Below are positions 19,877-29,505 of a DNA stretch of 64,000 bases, piece after piece. Within the stretch, counting starts at the first letter, position 1, and each line of letters opens with the position of its first letter. Both the position numbers and the translations under genes were made by a program. The stretch is from Paenibacillus sp. MBLB1832 (lineage in GTDB: Bacteria > Bacillota > Bacilli > Paenibacillales > NBRC-103111): the NCBI RefSeq assembly GCF_032271945.1, contig NZ_CP130319.1, positions 1,879,001 through 1,943,000 on the forward strand, read 5' to 3'. The notes beneath the pieces are model-generated. The model was not told the origin of the DNA and ran no database searches. It saw nothing but the letters and a program-made list of their open reading frames with translations.

Positions 19877-20656
19877 TTATTTCTCTTTTCCCGGGCTATG
19901 CCCGAAGAACCTTTTGTAAGATCGACAAAAAAAAGACAGATTGGTAAATCCTATGGCTTCTGCTGCTTCGTCAATGCGGTATTCCCCGCTGCGAAGCAGT
20001 TTTTTTGCTTCTTGGAGTCGAATTTGATTGCGGTAATCAATCGGAGATAATCCGGTAAATTCGGTGAAAAGCCGGCGAAATCCCGGCTCGCTCATCCCAG
20101 CCATATTCGCATAATAGCTGATTTTACGATGGTCTGCAAAATTCACAGTCATTTCATCTAGAGCAGGTTGCAGTTTTTTGTACTTATAAGGAATGTTCTG
20201 AATTTTCCTGGAGAGATGCCATAGCAATTCATACATTCGATAAAAATAATACATCGCATGATCGCCGACTCCAGCTTTCAAGTTCGTACGAAAAGAAGAG
20301 AAGATCTCTTCCGCATGATCAAATGTGATCAGGGTCGGTGCGGCAATGTAATAAGGAAGCTCCCCGTTGATTAGATCCCATTGTGCAATTCCGACCTCGT
20401 TCTCGGTATCCAGATAGGTACTCGCGTGACGGGTCCCCGAAGGAAGAAATACTAATTGTCCTGCAGGGGCCATAATATTGCTGGTGGCAGGGTCTTCAAA
20501 ACTATAGCACATGGTGCCGCTGAACGTATAGATGAACGAATGCTGGCTTCTGCCCTCGGAATACGATATTTTATGTCCTTGGGGGCGTTGTACGGTAATA
20601 AAGCTGATATTTCCGATGGTAAACAGAGATTTTTGCGTAATGTAATTCGTTTTCAA
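19877..20656 (-). CDS. AraC-family transcriptional regulator with N-terminal cupin domain
   Basis: A 259-residue protein with a cupin-like sensor (SFIYTFSGTMCYSFEDP, LVFLPSGTRHAS) and an AraC domain from about 170 (ISYYANMAGMSEPGFRRLFT; AAEAIGFTNLSFFCRSYKRFFGHSPG). The start is TTG 20656 with AAGGATG upstream. It faces the GH-A glycosidase gene, which suggests it controls that gene or the flanking glycan genes. The promoter must lie between it and the divergent deacetylase gene. Confidence 0.87.
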   Translation of the reverse strand: MKTNYITQKSLFTIGNISFITVQRPQGHKISYSEGRSQHSFIYTFSGTMCYSFEDPATSNIMAPAGQLVFLPSGTRHASTYLDTENEVGIAQWDLINGELPYYIAAPTLITFDHAEEIFSSFRTNLKAGVGDHAMYYFYRMYELLWHLSRKIQNIPYKYKKLQPALDEMTVNFADHRKISYYANMAGMSEPGFRRLFTEFTGLSPIDYRNQIRLQEAKKLLRSGEYRIDEAAEAIGFTNLSFFCRSYKRFFGHSPGKEK

Positions 20657-20815
20657 GAGTAATCATCCTTGTGCAATCGAGTAGAAATTAGTATATCTAT
20701 TGCCCATTAGAATTGTCAATTGAAGGTGCTCGAATCGTGCAAAATTGAGCTTTATTAGCAGGATATTTTCAGGGCTTTTGTCTCGCCTTGCCCAATCTGA
20801 GTCTGCCTTTAATTA

Positions 20816-20865
20816 CATATGGAAAATTCTGATCCATTCTTGTTTCCATATGAAAGCGCTATAAT
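20816..20865 (+). promoter_or_regulatory. Sigma-A-like promoter overlapped by a perfect inverted repeat
   Basis: CATATGGAAA (20816-20825) and TTTCCATATG (20843-20852) form a perfect 10-bp inverted repeat with a 17-bp spacer. TTCTTG (20837-20842), 17 bp, then TATAAT (20860-20865) make a plausible promoter for the deacetylase at 20899. The repeat covers the -35 region and spacer, so it may be a repressor operator. Confidence 0.55.
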
Positions 20866-20898
20866 GAGAGAAACTAGCTTTTAAGGGGCACTTAACAG

Positions 20899-22020
20899 AT
20901 GAATATTTTTACAGAAAACCAATGGCGTAGACTTTCTCTAATTATCGCGGTCGTATGGGTCTTACTTGGTATTGTACATCATTATTCAACTCAACATCCT
21001 TTATTGAACTCTATGCAAACTGTAAAACCAACACCAGAGGTCGTTTCCGAGAAGTCCGCTCTACATGACCCAGAGGCACTAGAAAGTCCGATGCCGAACG
21101 TTCAACAAATGCCTAGCCTTGAAGCAACAGAAAGCCCAACAGCAAACGCTCAACAAATGCCTAGCCTTGAAGCAACACAAAAGGCTTTTAGTGAAGTTAA
21201 CCTAGCCGTTTCATCCCAAATAGCACAACAATCTCAAACAATTAGTGCTCCTTCCACGGTTTTTTATCGGGACAAGGTTGCAGTCATAACCTATCATCAC
21301 ATTGATTCGCATGAATCCTCGGTAACCATTACACCGGAACGGTTTGATTCGCATCTGCAACTACTAAAAAAAAATGGTTTTCATGTCATTTCAATAGAGG
21401 ATTTCATAGATTTTCTGCAACAAAAGAAGTCTGTACCGCCGAATGCAGTCGTTATTACGTTTGATGACGGCTATGAGTCTTTTTACAAATATGCTTATCC
21501 ATTGCTGAAAAAAGAGGGCATGACGGCGACTATGTTTCTCATCGTTAGCTATATCGAGGATGGTACCGTTCGACAACCGCCAATTTTAACTTGGTCCGAA
21601 ATTGAAGACATGCATAAGGAGGGATTCAGTTTTTATTCTCATACCTATAATTCCCATGATTCAATTTTCGTGAGTGGAAAAGAAATTTCTAAACTAGTAA
21701 CCAAGACAGTAAATCCAACAACGCATATACCTGAAACGGATACCGAATATAAGGCAAGAATTAAAAATGACTTTAAGAAAGCCGATGATATTCTCAACGC
21801 CAAATTGGGTAATTCCATTAATTTGCTTTGCTTGCCGCATGGCCAATATAATCAGGATGTTATTGATCAAGCCAAACAAATTGGAATTCCGTTTATTTTC
21901 ACAGGGATTGAAGGCATAAATTCAAGTAATGATAAACTTATAAAACGAATTAATGGTGGTTCTCCTTATATGTCAGACAAATTATTTCTAGCTAAACTAA
22001 CAGCCGGCAGTAAAAAATAG
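20899..22020 (+). CDS. Membrane-anchored polysaccharide deacetylase (CE4, NodB homology)
   Basis: A 373-residue protein. An uncleaved N-terminal anchor (LIIAVVWVLLGIVHHY) is followed by a low-complexity stalk with a duplicated 16-residue unit (QQMPSLEAT twice) and a NodB domain from about 125. Motifs seen are VITFDDGYESF (catalytic Asp and metal Asp), FYSHTYNSH (metal His pair) and LPHGQYN. GGGGCACTTAACAG precedes ATG 20899. It acts outside the membrane on N- or O-acetylated glycan, such as peptidoglycan, poly-GlcNAc or an exopolysaccharide. The target is not determinable. Confidence 0.88.
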   Translation: MNIFTENQWRRLSLIIAVVWVLLGIVHHYSTQHPLLNSMQTVKPTPEVVSEKSALHDPEALESPMPNVQQMPSLEATESPTANAQQMPSLEATQKAFSEVNLAVSSQIAQQSQTISAPSTVFYRDKVAVITYHHIDSHESSVTITPERFDSHLQLLKKNGFHVISIEDFIDFLQQKKSVPPNAVVITFDDGYESFYKYAYPLLKKEGMTATMFLIVSYIEDGTVRQPPILTWSEIEDMHKEGFSFYSHTYNSHDSIFVSGKEISKLVTKTVNPTTHIPETDTEYKARIKNDFKKADDILNAKLGNSINLLCLPHGQYNQDVIDQAKQIGIPFIFTGIEGINSSNDKLIKRINGGSPYMSDKLFLAKLTAGSKK

Positions 22021-22043
22021 GAGACCTTTTAGCCGGATTAACG

Positions 22044-22073
22044 AAAAGCACACCTAGTTAACGGTGTGCCTTT
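22044..22073 (+). terminator. Rho-independent terminator of the deacetylase gene
   Basis: AAAAGCACACC and GGTGTGCCTTT arms around TAGTTAAC, 24 bp after the stop. Confidence 0.75.
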
Positions 22074-22195
22074 ATTAATTACTACGGATACACAGGTTCG
22101 CCCTGATGCATTTAACATCCAATTTTGATGGAAATACATAAAATTGTACCCAACTGGAAAACATATAAAAACCAATAATTGGCAGGTGATATTAT

Positions 22196-23656
22196 ATGGA
22201 TGAGGACCTTCCAGGTAAAGATCTTATCAGCGATTTCAATTTTAGAATGAAGCAAATTAAATCGATGATTGGAGATAGCGCTGATTTTGTAATTCGGGAG
22301 CTTACCATTCAGCGGCCAATCCTCCCACCAGTAAGGTTGGCCTTGTTCTATTTTGACGGAATGATTGATAAGCCAACCTTACAGGAATGTGTTATTCCTT
22401 CAATTTTAAATTGTGGACATAGGATTGAAGTGGATCATAGCGAAGTCCTATCTCTCATTCAGCATAGTATTGTTGATGTAAGCGAAGTACTCATGGTAGA
22501 TCACTGGGAAAAAGGGATTGAAGCTACGCTGTCAGGCGAGGTGCTTTTGCTATGGCAGGGCTCCCAACAAGGGCTATGTTTTTCTATCCCTGGATGGGAA
22601 GATCGAGGTGTCACTGAGTCTAAAACGCAATCTGTCGTACGTGGTCCTCAGGAAGCCTTTTCTGAAACCCTCCGAACCAACACAACATTAGTACGCAAGC
22701 GAATTAAAGATCCTAACGTCAAATTAATCTCAAAAAAGGCAGGCAGTATGACGAAGACGGATATTGGGGTCATGTATATCCAAGGCTTGGCTGAAGAAAA
22801 TATGCTCCAAACTCTACTCCAACTTATCGAGAAATATCCCCTAGATAGAGTATTGGAAGGGGAATATCTGGAAGAGTGGTTTCTTAAAGATCAGACCAAA
22901 ACGATATTCCCTACCATTTATAATACGGACAAGCCAGATACGATTGCAGGAGGATTACTTGACGGAAAGATTGCTATTTTTATTGACGGAACGCCATTTG
23001 TTCTTCTGGTACCTGCATTATTTGTTGATTTTATCCAATCCGCAGAAGATTACTATCAACCCTATTTATATAGTAATGCGATTAGACTTCTTCGTTATTT
23101 GGCTTTGTTGATTTGTTTACTTGCACCAGCTATTTATATTACATTGACTACTTTCCATCAGGATATGCTACCTACCCATCTTCTGCTTAGTCTGGCAGCC
23201 CAGCGGGAAGGCATTCCATTCCCAGCCTTTATAGAGGCTGTGTTAATGGAAGTTACCTTTGAAATCCTTCGGGAGGCTGGTATCCGTATGCCAAGAACAA
23301 TCGGTCAAGCTGTTTCAATTGTGGGCACTATTGTTATCGGTCAAGCTGCAGTAGAGGCCAATATTGTGTCAGCGGCCATGGTTATTATTGTTTCGATTAC
23401 CGCCATTTCAAGTTTTGTGATACCTTCTTATGGCATGTCTATCGGTTTACGCATGCTTCGATTTGCTTTTATGGCGAGTGCTGCATCTTTTGGTGTCTAT
23501 GGAATTACCATTGCGATGATTGTCCTGATCCTACATCTCAACAGCTTGGAATCTTTCGGTATTCCCTATTTAAGCCCTTCTGCTCCATTCCACCTGCAAA
23601 AACAGAAAGATGCCATTCTGCGTTTTCCATATTGGGCATTTCGTAATAAAAATTAA
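22196..23656 (+). CDS. Spore germination protein, GerA family (germinant receptor A subunit)
   Basis: A 486-residue protein. An N-terminal cytoplasmic domain (about 1-280; DFNFRMKQIKSMIGDSADFV, LALFYFDGMIDK) precedes several membrane helices. Family blocks include KAGSMTKTDIGVMYI, GGLLDGKIAIFIDGTPFVLL, REAGIRMPRTIGQAVSIVGT and PSYGMSIGLRMLRF. It is the A subunit of an inner spore membrane receptor that triggers germination on nutrient binding. It opens an operon with C, small-protein and B genes; GGCAGGTGAT is the RBS. The germinant is unknown. Confidence 0.95.
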   Translation: MDEDLPGKDLISDFNFRMKQIKSMIGDSADFVIRELTIQRPILPPVRLALFYFDGMIDKPTLQECVIPSILNCGHRIEVDHSEVLSLIQHSIVDVSEVLMVDHWEKGIEATLSGEVLLLWQGSQQGLCFSIPGWEDRGVTESKTQSVVRGPQEAFSETLRTNTTLVRKRIKDPNVKLISKKAGSMTKTDIGVMYIQGLAEENMLQTLLQLIEKYPLDRVLEGEYLEEWFLKDQTKTIFPTIYNTDKPDTIAGGLLDGKIAIFIDGTPFVLLVPALFVDFIQSAEDYYQPYLYSNAIRLLRYLALLICLLAPAIYITLTTFHQDMLPTHLLLSLAAQREGIPFPAFIEAVLMEVTFEILREAGIRMPRTIGQAVSIVGTIVIGQAAVEANIVSAAMVIIVSITAISSFVIPSYGMSIGLRMLRFAFMASAASFGVYGITIAMIVLILHLNSLESFGIPYLSPSAPFHLQKQKDAILRFPYWAFRNKN

Positions 23657-23671
23657 TCGAATCAGTAGGAG

Positions 23672-24904
23672 TTGAATGAAAGGTTGGCAGCTAAAAGAAG
23701 GGTAATTCTATTAGTAATGGGAGTTGTACTTTCTGAAATCTTGACTGGTTGCTGGAATCGAAAAGAACTCAATGATCTTTCTGTAGTTATTGGTATGGGT
23801 ATTGAAATGGTGAATGAGGAATATTTGGTAACCATGCAGGTTGTAGATACTTCACAAATGTCTTCAAATCGCAAAGCTGATCGCTCACCAACGCTAGTCA
23901 TTTCAGAGCAAGAGAGAACGATCTACGAAGCCATTCGGAAAATAACAACCAAAACGTCGCGTAAAATGTACGGAGCTCATCTTCGTCTTCTTATTCTGGA
24001 TGAAAAAGTAGCAAGAAAGGGGATTCGTGATGCGTTAGATCAGATCCTCCGCGATTATGAACCGCGCCCCGATTTTTATACCGTTCTTTCCAAAAAATAT
24101 TCGCCTCGGGAGATATTATCCCTGGTTACACCAACGGAAGTATTGCCAGCCATAGAACTCTATCGCTCTCTGAAATTATCTGAAAAGGTGTGGGCACCAA
24201 CAGCGGCCATCACGATTGTCGAACTATACCAAATGCTTGTGAAGGAAGGCATTGAACCCGTTCTAACCGGATTAACCATTCGCGGTAATTCGGTCAAAGG
24301 CTCCAAGATGGATAATGTTAAACAGCCAAAATCCTATGCAGAATACCAATTCGAAGATATTGGCGTTTTTCGTGAAGACAAATTTCTAGGTTGGCTAGGG
24401 GAGTCAGACAGTAAAGCTTATAATTACATTGTGAACAAAGTTAGAAATACAGTCGGAAAAGCCGCATGTCCAAACGGATCTAATGAGTTTGTTGTTGAGA
24501 TCACAAAGTCGAAAGCGAAAATTAAGCCTGAGATGCGCAGTGGTGTGCCAGCCGTTCGCATTGTACTGAAAACGGAGGGGAACATTGGTGAGTTACACTG
24601 TAATGTAGACTTAAATAAAGAAGAGGATTTTCTCCAATTACAGCAAGCTGGAAAGGAGAGGCTGTATCAGATCGTGGATCAAGGAATTAGACATGTTCAG
24701 GATGATTATGGTGTTGACATCTTTGGATTTGGTATTGCATTTCACCACAAATTTCCTAAACAGTGGGCCGTCCTAAAAACAAATTGGAATGAAAACTTCA
24801 AGAAGATGCCTATCGATGTTGAGCTTGATTATAAACTACAAAAAATTGGGAAAACTATAAATTCACTTGAAAATAGACTTAATCGAGGAGTAGAAGAGAA
24901 ATGA
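23672..24904 (+). CDS. Spore germination lipoprotein, GerC family (germinant receptor C subunit)
   Basis: About 410 residues. A signal peptide with lipobox (SEILTGCWNRKELND) is typical of GerAC/GerKC, followed by GIGIEMVNEEYLVTMQVVD, a Ger(x)C C-terminal domain and GFGIAFHHKFPKQW. The start is uncertain: TTG 23672 sits very close to AGGAG (23667-23671), while TTG 23684 has a better distance. The product is anchored on the outer face of the inner spore membrane and works with the A and B subunits. The stop overlaps the next ATG by four bases. Confidence 0.93.
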   Translation: MNERLAAKRRVILLVMGVVLSEILTGCWNRKELNDLSVVIGMGIEMVNEEYLVTMQVVDTSQMSSNRKADRSPTLVISEQERTIYEAIRKITTKTSRKMYGAHLRLLILDEKVARKGIRDALDQILRDYEPRPDFYTVLSKKYSPREILSLVTPTEVLPAIELYRSLKLSEKVWAPTAAITIVELYQMLVKEGIEPVLTGLTIRGNSVKGSKMDNVKQPKSYAEYQFEDIGVFREDKFLGWLGESDSKAYNYIVNKVRNTVGKAACPNGSNEFVVEITKSKAKIKPEMRSGVPAVRIVLKTEGNIGELHCNVDLNKEEDFLQLQQAGKERLYQIVDQGIRHVQDDYGVDIFGFGIAFHHKFPKQWAVLKTNWNENFKKMPIDVELDYKLQKIGKTINSLENRLNRGVEEK

Positions 24905-25134
24905 CCATTCAGCTGATTATACTTTCTATTTTAATCATTGCTGGAATTAAAGAGGTTCGCGTAATTAAGAAACAAAAAAAACGTACGGAGACTCTCGTTG
25001 TTGGAAGTTCGTACACAGTTGCATTAATCTTTGCAATGCTTAGTCTGTTCCAGGTTAAGATACCTAATCCTGTCGAGGGGATTAAGATTGCCTTTAAACC
25101 GGTTAGTGCTATCATGGATGCCATGCTGAAATAA
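24901..25134 (+). CDS. Small two-helix membrane protein of the germinant receptor operon (D-subunit-like)
   Basis: A 77-residue protein with two predicted helices (LIILSILIIAGIKEV; SYTVALIFAMLSLFQV) separated by a basic loop, and a C-terminus KPVSAIMDAMLK. It overlaps the GerC gene by ATGA and lies 15 bp before the B gene, so it is surely part of the operon. Small two-helix D proteins are known to accompany some GerA-type receptors and modulate them; assignment here rests on size, topology and position. Confidence 0.75.
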   Translation: MTIQLIILSILIIAGIKEVRVIKKQKKRTETLVVGSSYTVALIFAMLSLFQVKIPNPVEGIKIAFKPVSAIMDAMLK

Positions 25135-25149
25135 GGAGAAATAATCACA

Positions 25150-26229
25150 ATGTATGTGACATCGAGGCAACTCACGTTATGGATCATCTTATATCAATTG
25201 GGGAGTTCAATGTTAATTATACCTGCAGGATTAGCCGCTGTAGCCAAACAGGATGCATGGCTTGCAGTTATAATTGCAATAGCTATAAGTTTCCTTTTCA
25301 TTCCGCTCTATGTGGCAATTAGTAACCAAATGAAAATGAAGTCGGTATTCCTTTATTTTCAAGCACTTTTTGGAAATGTAGGAGGAAGAACACTGCTTTC
25401 CCTTTTCATTTTCATGTTCCCCTTTCTCATTTTCATTTTGACATTAAGAAATTTAGGCGACTTTGTAACTACCTCAATCATCCCGCAAACCCCCGCTCAG
25501 GTCATTTACGCGATCATGCTGTTTACTGTGGTATATGCACTTTATTTGGGCATTCAACCATTAGTAAGATCAGTAGAAATCTTCTTCCCACTTGCAATGT
25601 TCTTAATGCTTATCCTGATTGTGTCCGTCATTCCTAACTATAAAGTAGATCAGATACTTCCAGTGTTAGAGCATGGATGGAAACCTCCCATACGTGCTTC
25701 CTTACTTTTAGCAGCCTTTCCTTTTATGGAAAGTGTATTATTATTGTTTTTCGTACCATTCGTAGAAAGTGGTAAAATCCTAAAAAAGATATTAATTAAA
25801 AGCACGATGATTAGCGGAATTTTCTTTTTCATCATTACTGGATCTGTATTGGTTGTACTAAGTCCCGAATTAACAGAAAATCTGGTGTTTCCAAGTTACT
25901 TTGTCATTAGAACCATTAGTTTCGCTAGTTTTTATGAGCGATTCGAGGTGCTTGTCGCGGTCATCTGGTTTATTTCAATGTTTTGTCGACTTAGTTTATT
26001 AATGTATATATCAGCAAAAGGTTTATCAGAGTCATTGTCAATAAAGAACTATCGTTCTTTATTAATTCCATTGTCTGGGATAGCATTCATTATGGCTGAT
26101 GTTGTATGGCCTAATCTGACTTATTTAAATGAGTTTATAACGATTTGGCCTTCCTATGCGATGGTATTTGGCTATGTATTACCCATACTTTTATGGGTAA
26201 TTGGAAGGATAAAAACAAAACAAACATAA
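25150..26229 (+). CDS. Spore germination permease, GerB family (germinant receptor B subunit)
   Basis: A 359-residue APC-superfamily membrane protein with about ten helices, beginning SRQLTLWIILYQLGSSMLI as GerAB proteins do. Other family marks are VYALYLGIQPLVRSVEIFFP and FPFMESVLLLFFVPF. The B subunit is the germinant-binding part of GerA receptors. AAGGAGAAATAATCACA precedes ATG 25150. The operon ends here. Confidence 0.94.
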   Translation: MYVTSRQLTLWIILYQLGSSMLIIPAGLAAVAKQDAWLAVIIAIAISFLFIPLYVAISNQMKMKSVFLYFQALFGNVGGRTLLSLFIFMFPFLIFILTLRNLGDFVTTSIIPQTPAQVIYAIMLFTVVYALYLGIQPLVRSVEIFFPLAMFLMLILIVSVIPNYKVDQILPVLEHGWKPPIRASLLLAAFPFMESVLLLFFVPFVESGKILKKILIKSTMISGIFFFIITGSVLVVLSPELTENLVFPSYFVIRTISFASFYERFEVLVAVIWFISMFCRLSLLMYISAKGLSESLSIKNYRSLLIPLSGIAFIMADVVWPNLTYLNEFITIWPSYAMVFGYVLPILLWVIGRIKTKQT

Positions 26230-26444
26230 TCGCATCATCAATTGCATCGTGCCGAGAATATTTCGTAACAGCATTTATTTGGTTGAGACTACGCGGCTAA
26301 CAAAAGGGAAGTAAGCAGTTCTTCAATAAAAATCTACACATGCCTGATGAAGATTGATAAGTCAAATTATTTTTGTATTGCTTTTCTGCTTCCTTTAGTC
26401 ATACTATCTAGCTATAGTTGTTAGTAGAAAGGTAGGGGGAGCAG

Positions 26445-28250
26445 ATGTTTGTGAAGCTGAGGAGCTCGCTGCAATGGAAGTTGGTCTCTTTGATATCGGT
26501 AAGTATCTTTTTTGTTATTACGTCCATCGGCAGCTTTAGCTATTATAAAAGCGTTCAAGCCATCAACTCTGATGTGGAAAGGTTCAGCAATCAAATCCTG
26601 AAGCAGGCTAATTTCAATTTAAGCCGATATATTGATGATAACGAGCACTTTTTCCAAAATTTAGGTGCAAGCGATGAATTTATACGATGGGCTAGCGTTC
26701 AAGACGGAAACGAGTATACAATTCTCAAGCATTTTAAGGAAATGAATGATCGATTTATTGATCCGTTCATTGCCTACCATCCAGAAACACTGTCAATCGT
26801 ATTCTATAGTGAACTTGGTTATCAAAACGTATTTCGAAATAGCACGCAAAGTAATGTATTGACTCCCAAGTACGATTTCAAAGAGGAGCCATGGGGGAAA
26901 CTTTTATCTTTATCTGGTAAACCAGAGCGTACAGTTTCAGTCAGTAGCTCTTATTATAACCGTGAAGGTCAATTAGAGAAGATTCCGGTGATTTCATATG
27001 CCCAAAAATTCATTATAGGTACCAAAATAGCCTATATGGTTTTGGATCTCTCGCTTCTTCCAACGCAATCTATTCTGAATGAAATTGAATTGGGCAATAA
27101 CGGGAGCACGTTTATTATCGATCAGCAGGGAAGTATTATTTCAGCGCCTGAACTCAATCTCATCGGAAGTTCCGTAGAGGCGTCGATACTGGAGTCAATT
27201 GGTAACGCTTCCGTTGGCTCGCATTATATGGAAAAGACCAAACAAATGATTGTTTACAGGGTTATCCCCAACACTAGCTGGAGGGTGTTAGCGATGGTCC
27301 CTTATAACGATTTGGCACGAAGCATTATCCATATTAGATACTGGACCATTGGAATGATGGTTATTGGCGTTCTAATCGCCAGTATACTTGTCATTCTTGT
27401 GGCTTCCTCGATCACCAGTAGGTTAAAAGATTTGAGAAGGACCATAGCAAAGACGCGCATGGGAAGATTAGATATAAGGATGGAGGTTAAAGGTATTGAT
27501 GAGGTGGCAGAACTCGGAGGAGCTTACAATCATCTGCTCGATCGCATCGATGTATCGATTAATCAGCTTGCTGAATCTAGATTAATGCAGCAACGTGCTA
27601 TTTTATCGGCTTTGCAAGCACAAATGAATTCGCATTTTTTATATAATGCTTTGGAATCCATTAATAGCATGGCTCATTTAGCTGGTCAGATGGATATCCA
27701 TGAGACTACAATCGCGCTCTCAAATATGCTCCGTTATACATCCAATTATCAGGAATCTCTTGTTATGCTAAATGAAGAAATGAACCATGTATTTGATTAC
27801 ATTTGTATATTGAAAACGATGTATCGGGATGAGGTGCAATTCACGTGTCAAATTGAAGAGGGGATTAAGGAAGCACGATGTTTGAAGGCCATCGTTCAAC
27901 CGTTTGTTGAGAACAGTATTAAACATGGGTATGAGAAAACGGGTGAGCCGATGTCGGTTATGATTACAGCAGCAAAAGTGGACGCCCGTTATATTTGCAT
28001 AATCATTGAGGACAATGGTTCAGGGTTTTCACCAGACAAACTGATCGAACTGCGGAATCACCTTCGGATGGATAAGCCAGTCAAGGATGTGATGGAGCTA
28101 AAACGAGTGGGGGTTTTGAACGTGCATTATCGGTTAAGAACAATCTATCATGATGACATGAGCGGTGTTTCTATTTCAAATGTTGACACTGGGGGGGCAC
28201 GCATCACTGTGCGTTTTCCCTATCAAACGAAGGAGGGAATTATATTATGA
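26445..28250 (+). CDS. YesM-type sensor histidine kinase
   Basis: A 601-residue protein with TM1 (LISVSIFFVITSIGSFSYY), a Cache-like extracytoplasmic domain (about 40-290; AYMVLDLSLLP, NGSTFIIDQQGSII), TM2 (MMVIGVLIASILVILVASS), HAMP and a kinase core with QMNSHFLYNALESINS, where the phospho-His is near residue 397. The ATPase part has PFVENSIKHGY and EDNGSGF. AGGGGGAGCAG precedes ATG 26445. Its last four bases overlap the response regulator start. It probably senses a carbohydrate from the glycan degraded by the enzymes at 33-42 kb. Confidence 0.93.
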   Translation: MFVKLRSSLQWKLVSLISVSIFFVITSIGSFSYYKSVQAINSDVERFSNQILKQANFNLSRYIDDNEHFFQNLGASDEFIRWASVQDGNEYTILKHFKEMNDRFIDPFIAYHPETLSIVFYSELGYQNVFRNSTQSNVLTPKYDFKEEPWGKLLSLSGKPERTVSVSSSYYNREGQLEKIPVISYAQKFIIGTKIAYMVLDLSLLPTQSILNEIELGNNGSTFIIDQQGSIISAPELNLIGSSVEASILESIGNASVGSHYMEKTKQMIVYRVIPNTSWRVLAMVPYNDLARSIIHIRYWTIGMMVIGVLIASILVILVASSITSRLKDLRRTIAKTRMGRLDIRMEVKGIDEVAELGGAYNHLLDRIDVSINQLAESRLMQQRAILSALQAQMNSHFLYNALESINSMAHLAGQMDIHETTIALSNMLRYTSNYQESLVMLNEEMNHVFDYICILKTMYRDEVQFTCQIEEGIKEARCLKAIVQPFVENSIKHGYEKTGEPMSVMITAAKVDARYICIIIEDNGSGFSPDKLIELRNHLRMDKPVKDVMELKRVGVLNVHYRLRTIYHDDMSGVSISNVDTGGARITVRFPYQTKEGIIL

Positions 28251-29335
28251 TACGGGTTCTAGTGGTAGATGATACACCCCTTATAAGGGAGAGCTTAACC
28301 AAATTAATTGAGGGTTTCAACGATACGACTGTCGTTTCAGGTAATGCATCTAACGGTCAAAAGGCACTGGATTGGTTAGGAGAGTATTATGCTGACTTAT
28401 GTATTACAGATATTCGAATGCCGGTCATGGACGGGCTGGGACTCATTGAACAAATTAATGCAAAGTATCCTTGGATGATGTCTATGGTTGTTTCTTCTTA
28501 CGATGATTTTGATTACGCCAAGCACAGTATACAGCTAAGAGCACTTGATTATATTTTAAAACCAATCAATCTTAAGCAGATGAAGGCAGCCTTGTCGACA
28601 GCTTCCGAACAACTTTCAGAGAGTCGCCGTCGGGACGCAGCATTCATATTGCTGAAGAAGCTTCCCCATCATCGATCATGGATCGAACGCTGGCTGAAGC
28701 AGATTCGTACGACACATACAGAGACGATGCCATTATTGATTGTGGAAACGCTGGAATTGCTGGAAGGGTGGGTAGAAGGGAAATATTATCTGCTGAATGA
28801 GCTATCAAATGCCTGGTTACATATGCTTATCGAAGAGCTAACTGACGACAAAATTGTCCTTCAACTCGAAGAAGGCAAAGACCTCAAGATGGGAGAGAAA
28901 AGATTAGAGATAAGTTCGATCCGCAGCTATTTTCGATTGTGTGCAGTTCGTAGGCTGGAAGAAGGCGCCAATCAATTGATCAGTGCAATGAAAGGGGTTC
29001 GCGATCAACAAACGGTCCGAGTCGTTGATGTAATAAAGAATTATATTCGGGTCCATTTCACCGAAGATATTAGCCTTCAGAGCCTCTCTGAACTCGTTTC
29101 GATGAACAAGACCTACATGTGCACGTTATTCAAACAAGAAACAGGTACGACCGTATGGAATTTTATTGTGGCTGAACGCATGATTGCGGCACGCGATTTG
29201 TTAATGGACTCATCTCTAAAAGTGTACGAAATTGCCAATCAGACAGGTTATGAGAATGTGAAACACTTCACTGGCTTGTTCAAGAAGCATTATGGACTCA
29301 GTCCGCTAGATTATAAACGAAGAATGAAATCTTAA
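28247..29335 (+). CDS. YesN-type response regulator with AraC DNA-binding domain
   Basis: A 362-residue protein. The receiver (1-125) has VLVVDDTPLIRES, phospho-acceptor Asp55 in CITDIRMPVMDG and Lys in LDYILKPIN. A short linker precedes an AraC domain at about 260-362 (SLSELVSMNKTYMCTLFKQE; TGYENVKHFTGLFKKHYGLSPLDYKR). It is coupled to the kinase gene by an ATGA overlap. It probably activates the transporter starting at 29506 and the polysaccharide genes behind it. Confidence 0.93.
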   Translation: MIRVLVVDDTPLIRESLTKLIEGFNDTTVVSGNASNGQKALDWLGEYYADLCITDIRMPVMDGLGLIEQINAKYPWMMSMVVSSYDDFDYAKHSIQLRALDYILKPINLKQMKAALSTASEQLSESRRRDAAFILLKKLPHHRSWIERWLKQIRTTHTETMPLLIVETLELLEGWVEGKYYLLNELSNAWLHMLIEELTDDKIVLQLEEGKDLKMGEKRLEISSIRSYFRLCAVRRLEEGANQLISAMKGVRDQQTVRVVDVIKNYIRVHFTEDISLQSLSELVSMNKTYMCTLFKQETGTTVWNFIVAERMIAARDLLMDSSLKVYEIANQTGYENVKHFTGLFKKHYGLSPLDYKRRMKS

Positions 29336-29505
29336 TCGTAGGGGCCGAGAGGTCTCTTTTTTTGTACATTGGAGGGGGTGAAATAAGAACTCCGAAAGAT
29401 CCCCACCCGAAATCGAAAGATTCGTACCTAGTCCCTTCTATAACATTATTCTACAATTAGAGACAAGACAGAGAGAGACATAGATGTTTAAAGGAGTGTA
29501 ACCAG

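Noticed and set aside
29338..29365. Terminator after the second response regulator gene
   Set aside because: A T-run follows GAGAGGTCTC, but the possible stem is only four base pairs; too weak to call.
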